Below, in pieces: positions 13,355 to 20,615 of a DNA stretch of 20,615 nt. The notes below the pieces were generated by a model, which saw nothing but the letters and a program-made list of their open reading frames with translations, did not search any database and had not been told where the DNA came from. The position numbers and the translations under genes are program-made. How positions within the stretch are numbered: the first letter of the stretch is position 1; the number at the start of each line of letters is the position of its first letter. Origin of the DNA: Pseudomonadota bacterium (GTDB taxonomy: Bacteria > Pseudomonadota > Gammaproteobacteria > Steroidobacterales > Woeseiaceae); contig JADFKA010000003.1 in the NCBI GenBank assembly GCA_022565135.1, positions 1 through 20,615 on the forward strand, given 5' to 3'.

Positions 13355-16300
13355 CTAGTTACCAATCCTGATGACGGTAATAGCTGATAGCCCCTGCGGC
13401 GTATTGTGCGAAACACCACCCAGATAAATCGTATCTGGTAACAAACCGACCCAGTCAACGGTGATTGTTTCTGTCGTCCCGGCGTTGACGAAAGCGGGTC
13501 CGCTCACTGTCATATTGCCCTGATCGTCGATCAGGCCGAACGACCAGCCGAGCAACGTGTAATTTGCTCCGGGTCCGCCCGAGAAATTGTCAGTTTCGAA
13601 GCCGTGGATCAGCACTGCGTAGCGACCGCCCGCAGGCAGCAGAATATTAAATTCTTCCTGGGAGGTCGCTTCACCACTCTCGCCAATTTTCACGCAATTG
13701 ACATTGTCTGCGCAGAAATAGACATACAGGTCGAGGTCGTCATCACCGTCGGTCAAAGTGTCGAACAAAGCAAAGCGCAGGTATGCCTGATCTTGCGGTA
13801 CGTCGATCAGGTGTGCAGTAACGCCGTTTACGGTGCGGAACGAAAACGTCTTCGTTGGATCGTCGTCGACATAGCCACTGATCACGATAGGTAGTCGCAA
13901 GCCGTGCACGCCCGGCGAATAAATCCCGGTGTAACCAAACTCGACCATAAAATTCAACGCACCACTGGCACCAAAAGCTGTGATCTCAGCCGGGGCAGTG
14001 ACCGATGTTGGACGAATCGCAATGCTGCTGTATACCGAGTGATCGCCGCTGGTCCAGGTTAGCGAACCGAAGCGCCAGAGGTCGAGTGGGCCGGATTCGT
14101 AGTTGAACGTAACATCGAACGATGCAGACTGTCCCGGCGCAACCGTGAGGCTCGCAGGCACGACATTAACGCCGATTCCAGACGGTGCGATGACATTCGC
14201 GGCGTAAGATTCCGTTTGGTCGCCGACATTCGTAACACGGCGGCTGATTGTGCGTTCGTTGGCGAGCCGTTCGATGGCGATAGACGCTTGATTGAGATCT
14301 GCAGCCGCAAATGAAAGCCCTGCCGCATTGAGAACGTCGCAACGATCCGCGGCTATAGCGGGCGAGTCGGTGCCGCAGGCGAACGCGTCGTACTCGTCGT
14401 CGGTGACGTCGTACACAAGGCCTGGATCGACGGCGTCGTTCGGCACGATGTGCCCCGCGCCGAAGTCAAACGGATTCGCGGGGCTCGCCCCATCGGAGCT
14501 CGTTAGCGATTGACGTGCGGTTGTCATGAGCGCGGATTTGAGCGCGGATGGGCTCCAGGTCGGGTGTGCTTGCATCAACAATGCCGCGACACCAGCAACA
14601 TGCGGAGTAGACATCGACGTACCCGATAGATAGGCATAATTTTCGCCGGGGGTAGCGTTGGCGGCATCCGGTGTGAATCCCGCAAGGATATTGACGCCCG
14701 GAGCGCTAACGTCCGGCTTGAGAATATCGGCTATGGGTGCCGGCCCACGTGCTGAGAAAGACGCCATGACGTTGCCCGTTTCAGTCTCTGTCAGGAACAG
14801 TCCCTTGTCGAACACGACAGCAACAACGTTATTTGCGTCGAGCTCGCTCAGAATCAGGTTGCCATCAGCCTGTCCAATCATCAGTGCCGGGATGTCGGAT
14901 AGCCCAGACGCGCCATTCATCACAATCGGGTCGCCGGCGTTGTTATAGACGAGTACGGCAATAGCGCCTGCATCGTCTGCTTGCGCGATCTTGACTTCGA
15001 AATTGCAGCCGCCGCGTTGTATCAGGGCAATTTTGTCCGTGACGTCGCTGGCGTTCACGAGGGGCTCGCAAGCATCTGAGGTCGTCCCATCCGTGCCGTC
15101 GTCAAGCGTGTCATCGCCGTCATCGACGAGCACAAGATTACCCTTGATCTGGCCGCGGTCGGCGAGCGCGGGAGTGAAGTTGGCCTCCCTGACAGCGTAC
15201 TTGCCGGAGATTTTACGCGGCGACAGGATTTCGAGCGCCTCGATCGAGGTTTCGCCGTCGCGACTTGATGCGGCGGCGGTAATAACCCAGGGACCGCCGG
15301 CTGGAGATCCTATTGTGCCGAGGTTAGGTCCTTCATTACCCGCGGCAACCACGGTGAGTACGCCAGCCTTGGTCGCCGCCATCAAGGCAATGTCGTCGGG
15401 GGCCGTGATGCTCGTTAGCGAACTGCCGACAGAATAATTGATGATATCGACACCATCCGCGACGGCGGCGTCGACAGCGCTGGCAAGATCAGAAGTGTTG
15501 CAGCTCGCACGTTGGTCCCCCGGGCGTAACCAGCAGGCTTTGTAGACCGCGATCCGCGCACGTGGTGCAACGCCTTCAATCCTGCCGATAAAAGTATCAA
15601 AAATAGAAGCCTTGACGCGGTTGCCTGCTGCCGTGGTCGCGGTATGCGTACCGTGGCCGTCGACATCCCGTGCCGAGCGAATCTCACCTGCATCTATCGG
15701 ACCCGAAGCCTCCGCACCGTCGATGAAGTAACGCGCGCCGATCAGCTTGTTGTTGCAAGCTGTTTCTTCAAATTGTGCGCCCGTTTCGCAAATGCCATTC
15801 CAATTCTCGGGTGCGTCGAAAATCACCGTGTCCTCGAGCTTCCTGTAACGCCGGCATAGCCAGCGTCCGAGCAGTGAATTCTCGGCCCAGTCTCCCTTGC
15901 ACATGCCCGGGCGATTGGCGTCTTTTGTGTCTTGCAGGGCGGGATGCTCGGGAGCGATGCCGCTGTCGATTACACCAATAATTATGCCTTCGCCATCGAG
16001 GCCCGGTGCTCCGCGCAAGCCAACTTTGTCGTCAAAAAGACCGAGGAATTCTAGACTGTAGTTCGTTGCCAGCGGCCGGATCTCGTCCTCCCAGACACGC
16101 AGGACCCCGGCCATGCTTTCAAGTTTGTGAGCCTGGGACGGATGCATGCGCGCCGCGAAGCCATTCAAGCCATACAGGTAGTGATAGATCAGTCCGGCAC
16201 TTGCGTCGATGCGAGCGAGGACCGCATCTTGTTCTGCGCTCAGGCGCGCAGCGTAGCTCTGTACGGCCGGACTCGACTTGTCAAATCGTGTGCGCGGCAG

Positions 16301-16528
16301 GCCTGAATTGCCGGGGATGACGCCGGCTTTGCTCTGTGACGCATGGTATTGAGCGGCGGAAGGTGTCGCGAGTTGGACGATATAGACCTTGCTCAGTTGC
16401 GGGTCCTTGCTGCCCGCGAGCCGGATAGCGCCAATGCTGCCAGCATCACGCAGCCGTGATTCGAATTCGGCGGGCACAGCTGCCGCAAGCAACAATAGCG
16501 TCAGCGGCAGCAAGCGAAGCATGTTCAT
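13355..16528 (-). CDS. Secreted subtilisin-like serine protease (S8) with PA insert and C-terminal beta domains
   Basis: This is a 1057-residue exported endopeptidase. In order it has: a signal peptide (about 3-20, MLRLLPLTLLLLAAAVPA); an inhibitor-I9-type propeptide beginning VYIVQLATPSAAQYHAS; and the S8 catalytic domain with Asp188 (GVIDSGI), His292 (DGHGTHT), oxyanion Asn398 (AAGNEGP) and Ser638 (SGTSMSTPHVAG). A protease-associated domain (about 476-571, IQRGGCNFEVKI) is inserted before the Ser block. Then come a fibronectin-III-like segment (VTNVGDQTESYAANVIAPSG) and a PPC-like domain (DDDLDLYVYF...GRYAVLIHG). This resembles plant cucumisin-type and marine gammaproteobacterial secreted proteases. 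The start is chosen at the Met directly before the signal peptide, 13 bases after the hemF stop; no good ribosome binding site is visible. It is the last gene of the topA group. Confidence 0.9.
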   Translation of the reverse strand: MNMLRLLPLTLLLLAAAVPAEFESRLRDAGSIGAIRLAGSKDPQLSKVYIVQLATPSAAQYHASQSKAGVIPGNSGLPRTRFDKSSPAVQSYAARLSAEQDAVLARIDASAGLIYHYLYGLNGFAARMHPSQAHKLESMAGVLRVWEDEIRPLATNYSLEFLGLFDDKVGLRGAPGLDGEGIIIGVIDSGIAPEHPALQDTKDANRPGMCKGDWAENSLLGRWLCRRYRKLEDTVIFDAPENWNGICETGAQFEETACNNKLIGARYFIDGAEASGPIDAGEIRSARDVDGHGTHTATTAAGNRVKASIFDTFIGRIEGVAPRARIAVYKACWLRPGDQRASCNTSDLASAVDAAVADGVDIINYSVGSSLTSITAPDDIALMAATKAGVLTVVAAGNEGPNLGTIGSPAGGPWVITAAASSRDGETSIEALEILSPRKISGKYAVREANFTPALADRGQIKGNLVLVDDGDDTLDDGTDGTTSDACEPLVNASDVTDKIALIQRGGCNFEVKIAQADDAGAIAVLVYNNAGDPIVMNGASGLSDIPALMIGQADGNLILSELDANNVVAVVFDKGLFLTETETGNVMASFSARGPAPIADILKPDVSAPGVNILAGFTPDAANATPGENYAYLSGTSMSTPHVAGVAALLMQAHPTWSPSALKSALMTTARQSLTSSDGASPANPFDFGAGHIVPNDAVDPGLVYDVTDDEYDAFACGTDSPAIAADRCDVLNAAGLSFAAADLNQASIAIERLANERTISRRVTNVGDQTESYAANVIAPSGIGVNVVPASLTVAPGQSASFDVTFNYESGPLDLWRFGSLTWTSGDHSVYSSIAIRPTSVTAPAEITAFGASGALNFMVEFGYTGIYSPGVHGLRLPIVISGYVDDDPTKTFSFRTVNGVTAHLIDVPQDQAYLRFALFDTLTDGDDDLDLYVYFCADNVNCVKIGESGEATSQEEFNILLPAGGRYAVLIHGFETDNFSGGPGANYTLLGWSFGLIDDQGNMTVSGPAFVNAGTTETITVDWVGLLPDTIYLGGVSHNTPQGLSAITVIRIGN

Positions 16529-16541
16529 TTTGCGATCGGCG

Positions 16542-17474
16542 TCAGGCATCTGTCTCATTGGAGCATATGGCAAGCCAATCGTGTGGCTGTAAATAGTCGT
16601 TATACAATTTTGCCTCTGCCGAGCCGGGCTCGGGTTGCCAGTCGTATTCCCAGCGTACACGCGGCGGCAATGACATCAAAATAGACTCGGTTCGACCGCC
16701 CGATTGCAAGCCGAATAAGGTGCCACGGTCGTATATCAAGTTGAATTCGACATAGCGACCGCGTCGATACAGTTGGAATTCACGTTGTCTGTCGCCATAG
16801 CGATGATTTTTGCGTTTCCTGACGATTGGTCCGTAGGCAGACATGAAACTGTCTCCAACGGACTGCAAGAATTCGAAGCTTCTGTCAAAGCCAGGTTCGT
16901 TGACGTCATCGAAGAACAAACCGCCGATACCGCGGGTTTCGTTGCGATGTTTGAGGAAAAAATATTCGTCGCACCACGCCTTGTAACGAGCATAGAGATC
17001 CTCGCCGAAGGGGTCACAGGCGCGTTTCGCGACCTCGTGCCAATGCACGACGTCTTCGGCAAAAGCGTAATACGGCGTCAGGTCGAAGCCGCCGCCAAAC
17101 CACCAGGTTAGAGATTCGTCGTCCGCATCACCGCCAATAAAGTATCGAAAATTTGCGTGGGACGTTGGTACATACGGGTTGCGCGGATGAATGACGAGTG
17201 AGACGCCGATGGCCTGGAAGCTGTGCCCTGCGAGTTCGGGACGTACTTTGGTTGCCGACGGGGGCAGCTCGTCGCCGAAGACATGAGAGAAACCGACGCC
17301 GGCCTGTTCAAACACCGCGCCGTCGCTGAGCACACAACTGAGTCCGCCACCGCCACCAGGTCGTTCCCATGCATCGCGCTGAAACGATCGCTTGCCGTCG
17401 AGTTGCTCAAGCTCTGCAACAATACGATTCTGCAGTGCCTGCAGATAGTCTTTGACCTGACTGAGTTCATTCAT
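16542..17474 (-). CDS. hemF: Oxygen-dependent coproporphyrinogen III oxidase
   Basis: HemF decarboxylates coproporphyrinogen III to protoporphyrinogen IX using oxygen, a late heme step, so the organism can live aerobically. The 310-residue protein shows ERPGGGGGLSCVL (37-49), SLVIHPRNPYVPTSHANFRYF with His96 and His106, and WWFGGGFDLTPYY (124-136). Further family blocks are RGIGGLFFDDVN, EFNLIYDRGTLFGLQSGGR and LPPRVRWEYDW near the end. Length is standard (about 300). The ATG at 17474 overlaps the tsaC stop as ATGA, so translation is coupled. hemB, an earlier heme enzyme, lies in the same window but in a separate operon. Confidence 0.97.
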   Translation of the reverse strand: MNELSQVKDYLQALQNRIVAELEQLDGKRSFQRDAWERPGGGGGLSCVLSDGAVFEQAGVGFSHVFGDELPPSATKVRPELAGHSFQAIGVSLVIHPRNPYVPTSHANFRYFIGGDADDESLTWWFGGGFDLTPYYAFAEDVVHWHEVAKRACDPFGEDLYARYKAWCDEYFFLKHRNETRGIGGLFFDDVNEPGFDRSFEFLQSVGDSFMSAYGPIVRKRKNHRYGDRQREFQLYRRGRYVEFNLIYDRGTLFGLQSGGRTESILMSLPPRVRWEYDWQPEPGSAEAKLYNDYLQPHDWLAICSNETDA

Positions 17475-18022
17475 GCTGCGCCTGGTCGAACGAGCTCACC
17501 CGTCATCAGGTTGCGAATCTCCGACGGTCCTGCCGCCGGGCCACAATGACCAGGAACTATATAGTCTACACAAGCCGAAAATTTCCGGTGCAGGATGAAC
17601 TGGTTGCGCACGGTGCGTTCTCCTGTGAAGTTCGCGCTGGTCGAAACGAGCGGTGATTCGACAGCATCGCACAATGCGCGCGCGATCGGGTGCGTAGTAA
17701 TACGGGCAGCCAGGGTGTCGTGCTCGCCGAGCACAAGGCGCGAGACGTCCGGGGCTGCTTTCGTGAGCCACGTAACCGGATGAGCCGGATCCGGTTCCGG
17801 AATGGCCGCGCCCTGCGAATCGATCCAGCCATCGAATTGAGATTTGTTCGCAGCAATCAAAATCAGGCCTTTCGAGGGATCGCGTTGCTTTATCGTCAGG
17901 ATTCGCAACAGTGCGCGAGGGTCGTCCGGCATGCAACTGAGTCCGAAAACCCCTTCGGTGGGACAGGCAATAACACCACCACTGAGCAGTACAGTGGCCG
18001 CTCGGTAGATAAACATCTTCAT
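17471..18022 (-). CDS. tsaC: L-threonylcarbamoyladenylate synthase (Sua5/YciO/YrdC family)
   Basis: TsaC makes threonylcarbamoyl-AMP from threonine, bicarbonate and ATP for t6A modification at position 37 of ANN-decoding tRNAs. The 183-residue protein is the short TsaC form without the Sua5 C-terminal domain (E. coli 190). It has CPTEGVFGLSC (20-30), the nucleotide-binding Lys45/Arg47 in IKQRDPSKGLILI, and PLVSTSANFTGE (124-135). The frame is open up to 18175, but that extension is a translation of the topA lysine tail in another frame. The Met at 18022, 16 bases after the topA stop, starts the normal domain; a Met two codons later is equally possible. No clear ribosome binding site is seen. 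It overlaps hemF by 4 bases. Confidence 0.95.
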   Translation of the reverse strand: MKMFIYRAATVLLSGGVIACPTEGVFGLSCMPDDPRALLRILTIKQRDPSKGLILIAANKSQFDGWIDSQGAAIPEPDPAHPVTWLTKAAPDVSRLVLGEHDTLAARITTHPIARALCDAVESPLVSTSANFTGERTVRNQFILHRKFSACVDYIVPGHCGPAAGPSEIRNLMTGELVRPGAA

Positions 18023-18038
18023 GGGCAAGACCCGGCGC

Positions 18039-20429
18039 TTAGTCGCCGGTCTTCTTAACGGCTTTTTTCTTACTGGCCTTCTTCTTAGAGGCGGTCTTTT
18101 TCGTGGTTTTTTTCTTTGCCTTCTTTTTGCTGCGGCCGCGCACCGGGGCGGCGGCGAGAAGTTTTCTGCATTCATCGAGCGTCAGCGATTTCGGTTCCTT
18201 GTCTTTCGGTACTCGGGCATTTTTAACTTTATCGGTAATATAGGGGCCGTAGCGTCCGTTAAGAACCTGAATGCCTTCGTCTTCGAATTCCTGAATGATG
18301 CGATTAGCGTCCGCGATTTTCTTTGCTTCGATGAGTTCGAGCGCGCGTGGAAGCTCGATCGTATACGGGTCGTCGTCGCGAATCGAAACGTACTTGTCGC
18401 CAAATCGCACATAGGGGCCAAAGCGGCCAACGCTTGCGGAAACGGCCAGGCCATCGGGAGTCTCACCTAAGTCACGTGGTAACTTGAAGAGTTCGAGTGC
18501 ATCTTCGAGCGTAATGTCGTTCATCTTCTGGCCGGGCCGCAGACCTGCGAACTTTGGCTTTTCCTCATCATCCTTGGTGCCGATCTGCACGAATGGGCCG
18601 TAACGCCCCATGCGAACCGTCATCGGCTTGCCGCTTTTCGGGTCCGTGCCGAGCTCGCGCGCCTGTGCAACCTGTTCGCGCGTAACGGAAGCTTCCTTGT
18701 CGATACAGAGGTCGCGGAAGGGCCCCCAGAAACTTTGCAGCAATGGCACCCAGTCCTTGTTTCCGAGTGACACCTCGTCGAGATCGTCCTCGAGCCGGGC
18801 AGTGAAGTCGTAGTCGACGTATTGCGTGAAATGTTCAGTAAGAAAGCCAATTACGATGCGAGCAATGTCAGTCGGAAAGAATCGTTTACCGTCCATCTCG
18901 ACGTATTCGCGGTTCTTCAATGTTGCAATAATGCTGGCGTAAGTTGACGGCCTGCCGATGCCGTATTCCTCGAGTGTCTTGACAAGGCTGGCTTCGCTGA
19001 ATCGCGGTGGCGGCTCGGTGAAATGCTGTTCCGGACGCAATACGTCGAGATTGATGACGTCGCCTTCACTAATGGCAGGCAACAGGCGGTCGCCATCGTC
19101 GTCCTTGCCGGGATCGTCCTTGCCCTCTTTGTAAACAGCCGTGAAGCCGGGTTCGACAAGAACTGAACCATTAGCGCGAAACTGGTGACCGTTGTCGAGC
19201 GGGCCCGCCGCGAGATCGATTGCGACAGTGTCAAAAACGGCTGACACCATCTGGCAGGCCATCGTGCGTTTCCAGATCAGTGAGTACAATCGGTACTGGT
19301 CATCATCGAGCGCATCCTTAAGAGACTCGGGCGTTCGCGCAGCGGACGTTGGACGAATGGCTTCGTGGGCCTCTTGTGCGTTCTTCGCCTTGGTCTTGAA
19401 TTCCCGCGGTGACGCGGGAACGTTCTCAGGCCCGTAACGATCGGCAATGACCTCGCGTATTTCCTCCACTGCCACGGCTGCGAGCATGACGGAGTCTGTC
19501 CGCATATAGGAGATCAGACCTACGTTGCCCTCGCCCGGTACCTCGATGCCCTCATAGAGTTTTTGCGCTACGCGCATGGTCCATTGTGTAGTGAAACCGA
19601 TCTTGCGCGAAGATTCCTGTTGCAGCGTCGAGGTCGTAAATGGTGCGGCGGGATTTCGTCGTCGCTGGCGTTTGTTGACGGTGATAGCGGTCAATTTGCC
19701 GTTTGCCGCGTCGAGAATAGTCTTTTCCACTTCACGGGCCACAGTTTCGTTTTCGAAACTGAATTGCTCAACCTTGTCGCCGCCGTACATCACCAGGCGC
19801 GACATAAAAGGCTGCTCACTCTTGCTGACATCCGCCTCAATAGTCCAGTATTCGCGCGCCTTGAATGCCTCAATCTCCAGTTCGCGCTCCACGATCATTC
19901 GCAGCGCGGGACTCTGCACCCGACCTGCGGACAAGCCGCGCTGCACTTTTTTCCACAATAGTGGCGACAGATTGAAACCGACGAGATAATCGAGCGCTCG
20001 ACGCGCCTGTTGCGCGCCCACGAGGTCCGTCGAGATATCGCGTGGGTTATCAATGGCGTGCTGCACCGCGGATTTCGTGATTTCATGAAACACCACACGG
20101 TGTACAGGCTTGTTGTCGAGAGCGTTATTTTCCTTGAGCAATTCGACCAGATGCCAGGAAATGGCCTCGCCTTCCCGGTCGGGGTCAGTGGCAAGGTACA
20201 GAGCATCGGCCTTCTTGAGTGCGCGAATGATCGCTTTCACGTGCTTCTCATTGCGCTCGATGATCTGGTACTTCATTGCAAAGTCATTTTCAGTATCGAC
20301 CGCACCTTCCTTTGGCACGAGGTCGCGCACATGGCCGTACGAAGCCAGGACTTCGAAATCACTACCCAGGTATTTGCTGATCGTCTTGGCTTTCGCTGGC
20401 GATTCGACAATTACAAGATTTTTCGACAT
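18039..20429 (-). CDS. topA: DNA topoisomerase I (type IA), lysine-tailed form without zinc ribbons
   Basis: TopA relaxes negative supercoils. The 796-residue protein has the TOPRIM domain with Glu9 (IVESPAKAKT) and D82-P-D84-REGE. The catalytic Tyr308 is in ISYMRTDS, and the family block LVKTLEEYGIGRPSTYASI is at 482-500. Three C-terminal repeats contain GRYGPFV (608), GRFGPYV (668) and GRYGPYI (725). They replace the Cys4 zinc ribbons of E. coli TopA; the protein has only isolated cysteines. The tail 765-796 holds 16 lysines in KKKAKKKTTKK-like runs, a known DNA-binding and processivity feature in actinobacterial and some proteobacterial enzymes. The ATG at 20429 has only a weak upstream TTGAGAC. 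tsaC, hemF and the protease gene follow closely. Confidence 0.97.
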   Translation of the reverse strand: MSKNLVIVESPAKAKTISKYLGSDFEVLASYGHVRDLVPKEGAVDTENDFAMKYQIIERNEKHVKAIIRALKKADALYLATDPDREGEAISWHLVELLKENNALDNKPVHRVVFHEITKSAVQHAIDNPRDISTDLVGAQQARRALDYLVGFNLSPLLWKKVQRGLSAGRVQSPALRMIVERELEIEAFKAREYWTIEADVSKSEQPFMSRLVMYGGDKVEQFSFENETVAREVEKTILDAANGKLTAITVNKRQRRRNPAAPFTTSTLQQESSRKIGFTTQWTMRVAQKLYEGIEVPGEGNVGLISYMRTDSVMLAAVAVEEIREVIADRYGPENVPASPREFKTKAKNAQEAHEAIRPTSAARTPESLKDALDDDQYRLYSLIWKRTMACQMVSAVFDTVAIDLAAGPLDNGHQFRANGSVLVEPGFTAVYKEGKDDPGKDDDGDRLLPAISEGDVINLDVLRPEQHFTEPPPRFSEASLVKTLEEYGIGRPSTYASIIATLKNREYVEMDGKRFFPTDIARIVIGFLTEHFTQYVDYDFTARLEDDLDEVSLGNKDWVPLLQSFWGPFRDLCIDKEASVTREQVAQARELGTDPKSGKPMTVRMGRYGPFVQIGTKDDEEKPKFAGLRPGQKMNDITLEDALELFKLPRDLGETPDGLAVSASVGRFGPYVRFGDKYVSIRDDDPYTIELPRALELIEAKKIADANRIIQEFEDEGIQVLNGRYGPYITDKVKNARVPKDKEPKSLTLDECRKLLAAAPVRGRSKKKAKKKTTKKTASKKKASKKKAVKKTGD

Positions 20430-20453
20430 GGTCTCAAGTACTCAAAAACACAA

Positions 20454-20475
20454 AACCGCGGACAGTGCCGCGGTT
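20454..20475 (-). terminator. Hairpin with T-rich flank upstream of topA
   Basis: AACCGCGG and CCGCGGTT form a perfect 8-base stem around a 6-base loop. Read on the minus strand it is followed by TTGTGTTTTTG, so it looks like an intrinsic terminator for a minus-strand gene to the right of the window, ending 24 bases before topA. It may instead be a 5' stem-loop of the topA mRNA. Confidence 0.55.
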
Positions 20476-20477
20476 GA

Positions 20478-20504
20478 ATTACAGGCTTGATCGCAGTGTG
20501 TCAA
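20478..20504 (-). promoter_or_regulatory. Candidate sigma-70 promoter for topA
   Basis: On the minus strand a perfect TTGACA (20499-20504) and TGTAAT (20478-20483, 5 of 6) are separated by 15 bases, slightly short of the usual 17. The predicted start (about 20471) would fall inside the hairpin at 20454-20475. Confidence 0.45.
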
Positions 20505-20540
20505 GGAAATCAGTAAATCGGCAGTATCACCAACTGGTAA

Positions 20541-20595
20541 ATTGCGCGTTTGCAAGAGGATTGCGCGCGGCGTGGTCTACGCTAGTGTACAGACC
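20541..20595. repeat. Direct ATTGCGCG pair and inverted GGTCTAC repeat upstream of topA
   Basis: ATTGCGCG occurs at 20541-20548 and 20560-20567, 19 bases apart, about two helical turns. A further inverted repeat pairs GGTCTAC (20574-20580) with GTACAGACC (20587-20595), with one bulged base. No open reading frame of substance covers 20476-20615. These could be regulator sites for topA or for a gene outside the window. Confidence 0.25.
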
Positions 20596-20615
20596 CGGTA
20601 CTCTCTTCAAATACA

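Noticed and set aside
17690..20490. Plus-strand frames opposite tsaC and topA (for example 18021-18470, 19576-19989, 20010-20477)
   Set aside because: They are antisense to highly conserved genes and have no family resemblance or ribosome binding sites.

Overview
The window looks like a chromosomal segment of a gammaproteobacterium. The evidence is the TopA, TsaC, HemF and AroE set, PrlC with the MTNPLL start seen in E. coli, an XthA with the E. coli active-site layout, and a HemB of the magnesium-dependent type closest to what I remember of Pseudomonas. TopA carries a lysine-rich tail instead of zinc ribbons, as in Xanthomonadales-like lineages. The exact order or genus cannot be fixed from sequence alone. 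There are no rRNA or tRNA genes, no transposases and no CRISPR array. Coding density is high. No gene-free stretch exceeds 300 bases; the longest gaps are 11964-12170 (terminator plus promoter), 3746-3930 (nothing recognised) and 20430-20615 (promoter, hairpin, repeats).

Layout. (1) 1-1976, minus strand: a short catabolic-looking operon with a decayed beta-keto acid cleavage enzyme (BKACE, DUF849) remnant, an SDR dehydrogenase, and a zinc-free quinone-oxidoreductase-like MDR cut by the window edge. (2) 2111-2677, plus: a small unknown membrane protein. (3) 2708-6716, minus: an HD-domain phosphohydrolase, then xthA and prlC, the last two translationally coupled. (4) 6847-8193, plus: glutathione reductase, convergent with and overlapping aroE. 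(5) 8183-10088, minus: hemB then aroE. (6) 10210-12071, plus: ECF sigma factor, DUF3379 zinc-finger anti-sigma factor, and a secreted Cys-repeat peptide precursor, closed by a strong intrinsic terminator. (7) 12171-13289, plus: tag (DNA glycosylase) and a four-helix membrane protein. (8) 13355-20429, minus: topA, tsaC, hemF and a large secreted subtilisin-like protease, tightly packed and probably one transcript.

The most interesting part is region 6. The 149-residue precursor has a Sec signal peptide, the Pro-Phe-x-Met...Leu-Ser-x-Gly-Tyr-Met junction and eight Glu-Gly-Ser-Cys-Gly motifs. This is the layout of HvfA/bufferin-type copper-binding RiPP precursors, in which cysteines are converted to oxazolone/thioamide or thiooxazole groups by a DUF692 (MNIO) enzyme with a DUF2063 partner. 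Here no such enzymes lie anywhere in the window. The precursor is instead last in an operon with its own sigma/anti-sigma pair, and its core is an acidic, recently amplified decapeptide repeat. A Fur-box-like sequence sits between this operon and divergent hemB. My reading is an envelope metal- or stress-responsive system with an orphan precursor that is modified in trans or not at all; this is inference.

A second theme is genome rearrangement. The order topA-tsaC-hemF-aroE, common in gammaproteobacteria, keeps its direction here, but a block carrying the protease, tag, the sigma/RiPP operon and hemB separates hemF from aroE.
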